Source: Lysobacter gummosus (GTDB lineage Bacteria > Pseudomonadota > Gammaproteobacteria > Xanthomonadales > Xanthomonadaceae). From it: DNA of 64,000 bases. The stretch covers positions 2,914,001 to 2,978,000 of the forward strand of contig NZ_CP011131.1 of the NCBI RefSeq assembly GCF_001442805.1. The letters run 5' to 3'. The notes beneath the pieces are model-generated. The model worked only from the letters and a program-made list of their open reading frames with translations. It was not told where the DNA came from and did not search any database. Of the stretch, positions 55,739 through 64,000 are shown piece by piece; within the stretch, counting starts at the first letter, position 1; the number at the start of each line of letters is the position of its first letter. Position numbers and translations under genes: made by a program.

Positions 55739-56956
55739 TCAGCCGCCCCCGCCCGCCGCGCTCGCGCCCGGCGCCGGTTCCGACTCCGGCGGCGCCAGCA
55801 GATAGGTCGCGAAACTGCCCAGCCAATGCGCGCCGGCGTAATGAGTGTCGCCGACCGCGATCAGCCCCAGTTCGCGATGCGATGCCGCGGCCGCGCGCAA
55901 GGCGCCGATGCGGCGATCGCGCGGCGGCAGGCCGCGGGCGATGCCTTCCAGCATCCAGGCGCGGCTGAGATTGAGGCCGTCCAGGTGCGCCAGCTTGCCG
56001 TCGCCCGGGTCCAGGACCAGCCCCGGGGTCAGCCAGTCGGCGCGGGCGCGGCGCGGAATCTGCGGCAGGAAGCCCTTGAGCCAGCGGGCGAATTCCGGCG
56101 CCGGCAGTACCCGCCGCATCAGGTCGGCCTCGGCCAGGCATGGCGAGAGGAAGTCCTGGCCCGAGGGTTCGTACGCCAGCGGGCAGTCGCGGTCGCCCAG
56201 GTAATAGAAGCGCGAGCGGGCGATCAGCGCCTCGCGCAGGGCGCTGTCGCCGCTGGTCCCGGTCCAGTCCAGGGCCAGGCCGAAGGCGAACGCGGTCTGG
56301 CTGTGTTCGCCGACCCGGATCGGCTTGGTCAGCTTGGGCAGCCAGCGCTGCAGCCGCTGCGATGCCTCGCGTTCCAGCGGTTCCAGCGCCTTGGCCCATT
56401 GCCGCGCCTGCGGGTCGTCCCAGCCGCGCAGTTGCGCGCCCAGTTGCAGCAGCCAGGCCAGGCCGTAGGGGCGTTCGAAACTCTCGTCGGCATGGCGCAG
56501 GTAAGCCAGTTCGCCGGCGAGGTTGCTGTCGATCAGGCTGCGCGCGAGCGCCGCGCGCGCCTGGGCCGCGAACGGCGCCTGCGGAAAGCGCTGCGCCAGC
56601 CGCGCCAGCAGCCAGTGGCCGTGGACCGAGGAATGCCAGTCGTAGCAGCCGAAAAACGCCGGATACAGTTTGCTCGGCGCGGCGACATCGCCGGCGCCTT
56701 CCAGGCGGTGGGCGATCTTGTTCGGGTACTCGCGGCCTACGCAGCTCAGCGCCAGGCCGGCGAAATGAGCGGCATGGGCTTGATCCAGCGCGACCATCTC
56801 CGGCTCGGGCAGCAGCGGCGATTTGGGCATCGGCTCCTGCGCCGATACGCCGCCCGCGCAGCACAGCAGCGCCAGCGTGGCCCACGCCCGCGCGCCGGCC
56901 CGCAGCCATCGCCGCGCACCGATCCGCCCCTTGCCGCCTGTCCCGATTCCGCTCAT
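55739..56956 (-). CDS. Exported DUF2891-family protein
   Basis: 405 residues from ATG 56956 (MSGIGTGGKGRIGARRW). A long basic signal peptide ends near SAQ-EP. The chain is mostly helical with the DUF2891 blocks CVGREYPNKIAH, FGCYDWHSSVHGHWLL, ERPYGLAWLLQL, and GDTHYAGAHWLGSFATYLL. The arrangement resembles an alpha/alpha toroid as in glycan lyases or cellobiose-epimerase-like folds, but no activity is established for the family. It is divergent from asnS, 119 bases away. Confidence 0.85.
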   Translation of the reverse strand: MSGIGTGGKGRIGARRWLRAGARAWATLALLCCAGGVSAQEPMPKSPLLPEPEMVALDQAHAAHFAGLALSCVGREYPNKIAHRLEGAGDVAAPSKLYPAFFGCYDWHSSVHGHWLLARLAQRFPQAPFAAQARAALARSLIDSNLAGELAYLRHADESFERPYGLAWLLQLGAQLRGWDDPQARQWAKALEPLEREASQRLQRWLPKLTKPIRVGEHSQTAFAFGLALDWTGTSGDSALREALIARSRFYYLGDRDCPLAYEPSGQDFLSPCLAEADLMRRVLPAPEFARWLKGFLPQIPRRARADWLTPGLVLDPGDGKLAHLDGLNLSRAWMLEGIARGLPPRDRRIGALRAAAASHRELGLIAVGDTHYAGAHWLGSFATYLLAPPESEPAPGASAAGGGG

Positions 56957-57075
56957 GCCACGCCCCCACCCGTGATCGATAGCGCAGTCTACGGGCGCCG
57001 CCGCCGGCGCGCTGCGCCGGTCCCATCCGTTATGATCGCCGTCCCTCACTTTTCATTGCGCTAAGGCGGCACGAC

Positions 57076-58476
<1,401 letters not shown>

Positions 58477-58535
58477 TTCGAACCGGGCGCGGGCTTGCGA
58501 GGTTCACCTTCAAGTTCGCGCTCCTGTTTTTTGCC

Positions 58536-58621
58536 CGTCATTCCCGCGAACGCGGGAATCCAGCGACTTGCATCGCAACGGGCACGAAAGGCACTGGATT
58601 CCCGCGTTCGCGGGAATGACG
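58536..58621. repeat. Perfect inverted pair of family A palindromes
   Basis: Two 28-base arms (58536-58563 and 58594-58621), each containing the self-palindromic TTCCCGCGAACGCGGGAA core, face each other across a 30-base loop. Short flanks (CTTCAAG and CTTGAAG) also match. This is about 60 bases past asnS and may serve as its transcript end. Confidence 0.9.
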
Positions 58622-58694
58622 GCCTTGAAGAGGCGTCGCACGCACTCGGGCGCGGCGTCATCGGCTTGCATTCGGCCAACGAGGTAACAAGCAC

Positions 58695-59000
58695 GTGATC
58701 CTGTTCCTGGCCCTGACCTTCGTAGGCATCGCGGTGTCCGCTTTCTGCGCCTTCGCGATCTTCTGGCCGCTGGCGCTGGTGCATCTGCGCGACCGCCATC
58801 CGGCCTTGCGCGGGCAACTGGGCGAGGCCGCGTTCGTGCATCCGGCGGCGTGGAACTGGCTGCTGCGCCAGCGCTATCGCGCCGCCGCCGACCGCAATCT
58901 CGACGGCCTGGCGACGCCGGCGCGGGTGTCGCTGCTGATCGTGTTCGCGTCGCTGGCCTGCGCCGGCCTGCTCTGGCTGCTTTCCTCCGTGGTGTCCTGA
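58695..59000 (+). CDS. Small membrane protein (101 aa)
   Basis: Starts at a GTG (58695) with a GAGGTAA site. Two membrane helices: about 2-28 (ILFLALTFVGIAVSAFCAFAIFW) and about 78-98 (VSLLIVFASLACAGLLWLLS), joined by a cytoplasmic or periplasmic loop rich in His/Arg/Trp. No known domain. Its TGA overlaps the next ATG by one base (TGATG), so the two are translated together. Confidence 0.7.
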   Translation: MILFLALTFVGIAVSAFCAFAIFWPLALVHLRDRHPALRGQLGEAAFVHPAAWNWLLRQRYRAAADRNLDGLATPARVSLLIVFASLACAGLLWLLSSVVS

Positions 59001-59311
59001 TGAACGATAAATACGAAAACGAACAATGGTGGCTGGCCACGCTCGGCCGCACTCTGGTCTGGGCGCGGCTGCGCGTGCTCGAAGCCGGCACCGCCGAGGT
59101 CCTGGACAGCGACGGCAAGATCCTGCCCTACGACAGCGAAGACACCGCGCGTGCAGCGCTGATGGACGCGGAGTTCGTCGAACTCAGCGGCCTGGACGAA
59201 GACGACGCGCAAAGCCGCGGCTTCTCCCTGGCCGAGCTGACGCCGCCGCAGGCCGGCAACGATGAGGCGCTGGCCGCGCTGATGATGCAGAAGCTGCCGC
59301 CGCGCCACTGA
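59000..59311 (+). CDS. Small acidic cytoplasmic protein (103 aa)
   Basis: Starts at ATG 59000 (MNDKYENEQWWLATLGRTL), overlapping the stop of the membrane protein by one base. It has no membrane segment. A short beta segment (TAEVLDSDGKILPYDSEDTARAALMDAEF) and an acidic middle suggest a small adaptor-like fold; no family is recognised. Coupling with the preceding membrane protein suggests a joint role. Confidence 0.7.
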   Translation: MNDKYENEQWWLATLGRTLVWARLRVLEAGTAEVLDSDGKILPYDSEDTARAALMDAEFVELSGLDEDDAQSRGFSLAELTPPQAGNDEALAALMMQKLPPRH

Positions 59312-59358
59312 CGCGCGCCGCGATACGAACGCTCACCGTCGCCGCATCCGGAGATCGC

Positions 59359-60144
59359 ATGGACCTCAACCTCACCGGCAAACACGCCCTGGTCTGCGGC
59401 GCCTCCGAAGGCATCGGCCGCGCGAGCGCGCACGAACTGGCCCTGCTCGGCTGCGACGTCACTGTGCTGGCGCGCCGTCCCGAGGCCCTGGCCGCGGTCG
59501 CCGAAGCCCTGCCGCGCAGCGGCGCGCAGGCGCACGGCTGGATCGCCGCCGACGTCGGCGACGCCGCCGCGCTCAGCGCGCAGGTAGCGGCGCTGGCGGC
59601 CGGCAAGCCGGTGCATATCCTGGTCAACAACACCGGCGGCCCGCCGGGCGGGCCGGCGCATACCGCACTCGATGCGGCCTATCAGGACGCGTTCGCGCGC
59701 CACCTGATCGCCAACCAGACCCTGGTGCGCGCGGTGCTGCCGGGCATGCGCTCGGCGCAGTGGGGGCGCATGGTCAACGTGATCTCCACCTCGGTCAAGG
59801 AACCCATCGAGGGCCTGGGCGTGTCCAACACGATCCGCGGCGCCGTCGCCAGCTGGGCCAAGACCTTGTCGCGCGAACTGGCCATCGACGGCATCACCGT
59901 CAACAACGTACTGCCCGGCTATACCAGGACCGCGCGCATCGAGCAGATCATCGGCGATCGCGCGCGCAACACCGGCCAGAGCGAGGACGCGGTGATCGAG
60001 GCCATGCGCAGGACCGTGCCGCTCAACCGTTTCGCCGAAGCGGCGGAGATCGCCGCGTGCATCGCGTTCTTGTGTTCGCCGGCCGCGGGCTACGTCAACG
60101 GCGTGAGTCTGGCGGTGGATGGCGGGCGGATGCAGTCGATCTGA
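59359..60144 (+). CDS. Short-chain dehydrogenase/reductase lacking the YxxxK catalytic motif
   Basis: 261 residues, classical SDR length. Cofactor motif GASEGIGR at 14-21 and NNTGG at the NNAG position. The usual Ser-Tyr-x-x-x-Lys triad is changed: after VISTSVKEP the catalytic Tyr and Lys are replaced in GLGVSNTIRGAVASWAK. Proteins of this subgroup resemble 3-oxoacyl-ACP reductases but lack that tetrad, so a normal carbonyl reductase activity is doubtful. It sits 47 bases after the acidic small protein, so it could be the third gene of that unit. An inverted REP pair follows. Confidence 0.85.
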   Translation: MDLNLTGKHALVCGASEGIGRASAHELALLGCDVTVLARRPEALAAVAEALPRSGAQAHGWIAADVGDAAALSAQVAALAAGKPVHILVNNTGGPPGGPAHTALDAAYQDAFARHLIANQTLVRAVLPGMRSAQWGRMVNVISTSVKEPIEGLGVSNTIRGAVASWAKTLSRELAIDGITVNNVLPGYTRTARIEQIIGDRARNTGQSEDAVIEAMRRTVPLNRFAEAAEIAACIAFLCSPAAGYVNGVSLAVDGGRMQSI

Positions 60145-60162
60145 GGATTGGGGTTCGCTGCT

Positions 60163-60268
60163 GACCGAACAGCGCCGGGGCTGAAGCCCCTCCCACAAAA
60201 ACCTCGACGCCTAGCGAAGACCGGGCAGTCTTTTGTGGGAGGGGCTTCAGCCCCGATGCTGTTCGATC
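60163..60268. repeat. REPIN-like inverted pair (family B)
   Basis: Two REP units face each other: GGGGCTGAAGCCCCTCCCAC (from 60177) and its inverse GTGGGAGGGGCTTCAGCCCC (to 60254). Outer arms GACCGAACAGC and GCTGTTCGATC extend the symmetry to about 39 bases a side. It lies between the convergent SDR and membrane protein genes. Confidence 0.85.
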
Positions 60269-60293
60269 AAACCACGGCAATACCCTCACCGCC

Positions 60294-62147
60294 CTACTCG
60301 GCCGCTGAATATCGACCGCGCAGCGAACGCTCGAACCACCACAAGCCCGCGCTGAGCGCCAGCCAGGCGAAGAACCACGGCCACGGCGAGCCGCGTTCGC
60401 CATCGGCGGCCTGCGCTCCCGTCGCCGCGCCACCGCGCTGCGCCGACGCCAGACTCAACCCGGCCGTGGCTTCGCGCAATTCGCTGGCGCGCAACCCCGG
60501 CGCTTCGTCGCGAGCGCGCACATAGAACGGCAGCAAGCGCTCGCCTTGCCGCAACGAATGCCAGCCCGCCGAGGTCGGCCAGAACCCGGCGCAGCGCTCG
60601 CGACCCGTGTCCGGATCGACCACCAGCGCCACCGCCGCCCCGCGCGGCGGCAGGACCTGCGCACCGTCGGCGAGGCCGCACACACGCGTGCGCACATCCT
60701 GACGCGGCGTGCCGTCGATGCGCGCCGATTCGCTCGAACGCGCCCGGGTCAGCGCCGACAACGCATCGCTCCACAGCCGGCCGTGCAGATCGTCGCGCCC
60801 GGCCAGCACCAGCTTGAAGCTGTCGCTCAGGCCCCACAGCGCGAACCGTCCCTGCCCGAGCGCGCGCCACGCCGCATACGCCTTGCCGTCGGCATCGCGC
60901 GCCAGCGGTTGCAGCCTGGCGCCGTCGAGCGCGAGCACGCGCCGCGTCAATGCCGGCGCCTCGGCCGGCGCCTGATCGCGCGGACGCGGCGCGTCGACGC
61001 TGCCCGGCCCCAGGCGCGCGCGTGTGGCCGCTTCGTCGGTGCCGATGGCCGGCAGACGCAGCTCGCTCGCATCCGCGCCGGCGCCGGGCTCGAAACCCAG
61101 TTCGCGCAACTGCGCGCGTGTGCGCGGCGACAACGGCCCGCCGACGCGCAGCAACACGCCCAGGCCGCCGCGCACCGCCGCGATCACCGCGTTGCGCTGA
61201 GTCTCGCCGAACGACTCCCAGGCGCGTTCGTCCAGCACCAGCAGATCGAATCCGGCCAAGCTCGCCGCGTTCAAATTCAACGGCGCATCGCCGAGCTGCA
61301 GCCCCGCGCCGACGCTGATCTGCGTGTGCGGCTTGAGCCCGGCGTCGGCGGCCCAGCGGCGCAGATACTTGAGCTCAGGACCGGGCGCGCCCGCCAGTAA
61401 CAACAGTTTCGGCGCCGGCCGCGCTTCGATCGCGACCGGCACGTCGACCTGTTCGATCACCTGCTGGCGCGCATCGCGCAGGCGCAACTGGAACATCGCC
61501 AGCCCGGCGCTGCGCGCGACCGCGCTCAGGGCGAAGCCGCCGTCGCCGCGCGGCACCGCGCGATCCACCCGCTGCGAACCCGGATCGAGCAATTCCACGC
61601 TGCCGCCGGGCATGGCCTCGACCCGCCCCGACAGCCAGAACTCTTCCCCTTCGCCGACCCGCGCCGGCAACCAAAGTCCGCTCAGCCCGCGCGGCAACGG
61701 CGCGGGGACGAATTCGATCGCCAGCCCGCGTGCGGCATCGCGATCGCGCGGCGACAGACCCGCGCCAAGCACGCGCAGCCGCTGCGTACCGGGATGACGG
61801 CGCAGCGCGCTGGCCAGATCCGGAACGCGCTCGCCGACCGCGGCAGGCGGCGCTTCGGGCAAGGCCACGCGGATATCGCCGGCGCCCTCGCTAGCGCCGT
61901 CGGCGGCGCCGGCGGTGCTGACGATCATGGTTCCGGCCTGACCCGGCAGCCGCGGCGGCAATACGGCGAAATACAGCAGCGCGGCGATCAACGGCTGCGC
62001 GATCATCAACACGGCCATGCGCCAGCGGCGCGAGCGCGTCGCCGCATCGCTGCGGTACTGGCGATACAGCAACCGCGCGGTCGCGAGAATCGCGGCCAGT
62101 CCCAGCACGATGGCGACGGCGAGTTCGATGGTCATGCCCGCGCTCAT
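60294..62147 (-). CDS. Membrane-anchored protein with large periplasmic part
   Basis: About 617 residues from ATG 62147; an ATG at 62135 (MTIELAVAIV) is nearly as likely. Two N-terminal membrane helices (about 3-25 and 42-60), a large periplasmic region (about 65-585) with a beta-sandwich feel (GEEFWLSGRVEAMPGGSVELLDPGSQR...) and a glutamine-amidotransferase-like stretch (FDLLVLDERAWESFGETQ...), then a C-terminal helix (PWFFAWLALSAGLWWFERSL). It overlaps the stop of the preceding gene by four bases (ATGA). This layout is typical of genes near MoxR/von Willebrand A clusters, but those are not visible here. Confidence 0.7.
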   Translation of the reverse strand: MSAGMTIELAVAIVLGLAAILATARLLYRQYRSDAATRSRRWRMAVLMIAQPLIAALLYFAVLPPRLPGQAGTMIVSTAGAADGASEGAGDIRVALPEAPPAAVGERVPDLASALRRHPGTQRLRVLGAGLSPRDRDAARGLAIEFVPAPLPRGLSGLWLPARVGEGEEFWLSGRVEAMPGGSVELLDPGSQRVDRAVPRGDGGFALSAVARSAGLAMFQLRLRDARQQVIEQVDVPVAIEARPAPKLLLLAGAPGPELKYLRRWAADAGLKPHTQISVGAGLQLGDAPLNLNAASLAGFDLLVLDERAWESFGETQRNAVIAAVRGGLGVLLRVGGPLSPRTRAQLRELGFEPGAGADASELRLPAIGTDEAATRARLGPGSVDAPRPRDQAPAEAPALTRRVLALDGARLQPLARDADGKAYAAWRALGQGRFALWGLSDSFKLVLAGRDDLHGRLWSDALSALTRARSSESARIDGTPRQDVRTRVCGLADGAQVLPPRGAAVALVVDPDTGRERCAGFWPTSAGWHSLRQGERLLPFYVRARDEAPGLRASELREATAGLSLASAQRGGAATGAQAADGERGSPWPWFFAWLALSAGLWWFERSLRGRYSAAE

Positions 62148-64000
62148 GGCCGCGCCTGCTGCAAGGCGTCGAAGTAACGCCGGTCGCTGGCGTCGCCGCC
62201 GTCGCGCGGCCGCACCGACGCCGCCGGCCGGTTCAACAGCGGCCACAACAGGCCGCGCAGTTGCGCGCGGCAGCTCGCGCACTCGGGTTGGTCGCGCAAC
62301 GCCGCCAACGCGGCGGCGAAGGCCAGCGGATCGGGCACGCGCTCATCGTGTTCGCGCAGCCAGCGCTCCAGCGCGGCGTAGTCGATCGACGCCGATGCCG
62401 TGCCGCCCGCGCCGGGTTCGAGTTCGCGCCACAACGCGGTCAAGGTCGGATCGGACGCGGTGGCCGCGCGCAGCTCATCGCCGCGCCGCGCCAGCCCCTC
62501 GCGTTCGCCGCTGAGCCGCCGGGTTTCGTCGATCGGCGGCAATTCCGGCCCGACCCGCGCCAGATAGATGCGGCTGGCCTGCTGCACCTGTTTGATGAAG
62601 GCCAGCGCCTTGTACGCATACGGCAGGGCCTGTTGCGGATGGCCCTGGCGCAGATGCAGTTCCGATTGCCACATCTCGTCGAGCGCGGACTTGAGCAGCT
62701 TGCGCGTCTGCGGATCGAGCAAGGTCGCGGCCTCGGCGTGATCGTGGGTGTGGCCGTATTGCTCCAGCACCGAGCCTTCTTCGCCGAACACCGCCGGCTT
62801 GGCGTCGGGCGCGTGGCCGTGATCGTCGTGGTCGTCGTGCGCCTCGGTCTTGGCCGAGGCGCCGGCTTCGGCCGGATGCGCATCGTCTGGCGTCTGTTCA
62901 CTGTCGCTGGTCGGCAGCTTCGGCTCGCCTTCGGCTTCTTCCCCGAGGAACTGGCCGTAGCGCAGCCGCAGCAGGCGCTGATCCACGCCGATCTCGTCCG
63001 AGCGCTTGAGGAAATGCTCGCCGTCGAGCTTGCGCCGCTGCGCGATCAGCGCTTCGGCGTCGATGATGATCTGGCGTTGGCTGCGGAAATACGCCGGCAG
63101 CGTGGTCTTGACCATGCCTTCGATGCCGGTGGCTTCGCTGCCCAGATCGGCCGGCCAGCGCAGGATCAGGCTCGGGCTCAGGGCGCTCTGCGGCTTGGGC
63201 GCGCGATTGTCGTCCACCGCCAGTTGCACGATCAGATCGTCGCCGACCGCGAAGCCGAGCGCGGCCAGATCGAGCCGGTGCTGGTAACGCTTGAGCCTTG
63301 CGCCGCCGCTGCCGCGCACGCTGACGAATTGCTCGCGGAAGGTGATGTTCTCACCGCTGCCCTGGGCCAGGGTGATGCGCAACCGCGCGTTGCCGGCCAG
63401 GCCGTAGTCGTCGCTGGCTTCGAACGCGAGCGGCCAGGCCTTCTGCCCGGGCGTCATCAGGCTTAATCCGCGATCGGGTTCGAGCACGCGCAACTGCGGC
63501 GCACGGTCGGGCGTGACGTCGATGCGATAGAGCCTGCGCGTCTGCGCCTGCGGCGCGGCGGTCGCTTCGATTCGGTACAGCAGCGACTTCGTCATGACCC
63601 GTTGCGCGCTCCAGTCCTCGCCGGCGCGGCTCAGCGCCAGCCGTTGGCCGTCGTGGAACACCAGCGCCACTGCATCGGGTTGCGGCTGGAAACGCAGGGT
63701 CCAGCGCAGGCGCGCGCCTTCGGCGACGCGGCCTTCCAGGCTGGGCTCGTTGCGCGGCGGCAGCGCGGTGTATGCCGGGGAGTCGATGCGCAAGGCCTGC
63801 TGGACCAATCGGGGCTGGCCCGGCGCGGCGGCGATTTGCGGCGATGGCGATAAGCGATCGAGCGCGGCCGACGTCGGCGCGGCTGGCCACAATGCGACTG
63901 CCGCCAATGCGAGCGCGGCGAGCAGCAGCGACACAAGTGCGCGACGTCGCGACCACGCCGGGCGCAATTCCGTTGTGGGTGCAGTTTCGATCCGCTGCCG
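62144..64000 (-). CDS. DUF4175-like envelope protein, 5' end outside window
   Basis: At least 619 residues; the frame stays open to the edge of the window (RQRIETAPTTELRPAW...), so the true start is probably beyond it, although a TTG at 63967 is possible. One membrane helix (ALVSLLLAALALAAVALW) is near the visible N-terminus. A beta-rich periplasmic part follows (YTALPPRNEPSLEGRVAEGARLRW...), then a His/Asp-rich segment (AHDDHDDHGHAP, YGHTHDH; about 400-440 of the visible part), and a helical end with CASC. The stop overlaps the next gene by four bases. The DUF4175 resemblance is tentative. Confidence 0.65.
   Translation of the reverse strand, partial: RQRIETAPTTELRPAWSRRRALVSLLLAALALAAVALWPAAPTSAALDRLSPSPQIAAAPGQPRLVQQALRIDSPAYTALPPRNEPSLEGRVAEGARLRWTLRFQPQPDAVALVFHDGQRLALSRAGEDWSAQRVMTKSLLYRIEATAAPQAQTRRLYRIDVTPDRAPQLRVLEPDRGLSLMTPGQKAWPLAFEASDDYGLAGNARLRITLAQGSGENITFREQFVSVRGSGGARLKRYQHRLDLAALGFAVGDDLIVQLAVDDNRAPKPQSALSPSLILRWPADLGSEATGIEGMVKTTLPAYFRSQRQIIIDAEALIAQRRKLDGEHFLKRSDEIGVDQRLLRLRYGQFLGEEAEGEPKLPTSDSEQTPDDAHPAEAGASAKTEAHDDHDDHGHAPDAKPAVFGEEGSVLEQYGHTHDHAEAATLLDPQTRKLLKSALDEMWQSELHLRQGHPQQALPYAYKALAFIKQVQQASRIYLARVGPELPPIDETRRLSGEREGLARRGDELRAATASDPTLTALWRELEPGAGGTASASIDYAALERWLREHDERVPDPLAFAAALAALRDQPECASCRAQLRGLLWPLLNRPAASVRPRDGGDASDRRYFDALQQARP

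Noticed and set aside
63967..64000. TTG 63967 as the true start of the last gene
   Set aside because: The frame remains open to the edge with reasonable residues, so an upstream start outside the window is more likely.

Overview
The window is chromosomal DNA from a high-GC gammaproteobacterium of the Xanthomonadaceae, most likely a Lysobacter. The evidence is a near-textbook lysyl endopeptidase (endoproteinase Lys-C type), a GH16 beta-1,3-glucanase, a tandem pair of secreted S8 proteases, a copLAB copper operon, and a peptidoglycan hydrolase ending in the XVIPCD tail used by Xanthomonadales type IV killing systems. Species and strain cannot be set from the sequence alone. I see no tRNA, rRNA, CRISPR array, transposase or integrase.

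Layout. 1-8516: the end of a DUF1579-like gene, a possible new metalloprotease, a D-2-hydroxyglutarate-dehydrogenase-like gene divergent from serA, and a three-gene minus-strand operon (GDSL hydrolase, membrane partner, 820-residue Lnt-like acyltransferase). 9302-18043: secreted or regulatory genes (Lys-C, HD-GYP/LuxR regulator, alpha/beta hydrolase, small beta protein, GH16 glucanase with a palindromic operator, MBL enzyme) leading into copL. 18220-21792: copA, copB and a His-tailed cytochrome c. 21951-29796: a small conserved protein, a DAO-type oxidoreductase, a BvgS/EvgS-like hybrid kinase with its NarL-type regulator, and an OmpA-like lipoprotein. 29797-33757: a repeat cluster, a WS/DGAT acyltransferase and a photolyase. 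33943-39039: two tandem subtilases and alr.

39040-46454 lies between alr and dnaB, neighbours in E. coli. Here about 7.4 kb of accessory DNA separates them. It holds a three-activity peptidoglycan-degrading XVIPCD effector, a candidate immunity lipoprotein upstream, a truncated paralogue of the effector's lysozyme domain downstream, other envelope proteins, and a 311-bp MITE-like palindromic element. This is the most interesting part of the window.

46455-49532 is the conserved rpsF-rpsR-rplI-dnaB block, with a candidate S6:S18-binding leader before rpsF. 49879-64000 holds a DUF885 peptidase, a GtrB-like glycosyltransferase with a large GT-C type membrane protein, an IscA-family protein, a DUF2891 protein, asnS, two small coupled genes, an SDR without the usual catalytic tyrosine, and the end of a coupled membrane/periplasmic pair running off the window. 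Two families of palindromic repeats are scattered through the intergenic spaces: REP/REPIN-like GTGGGAGGGGCTTCAGCCCC units, and TCATTCCCGCGAACGCGGGA units.
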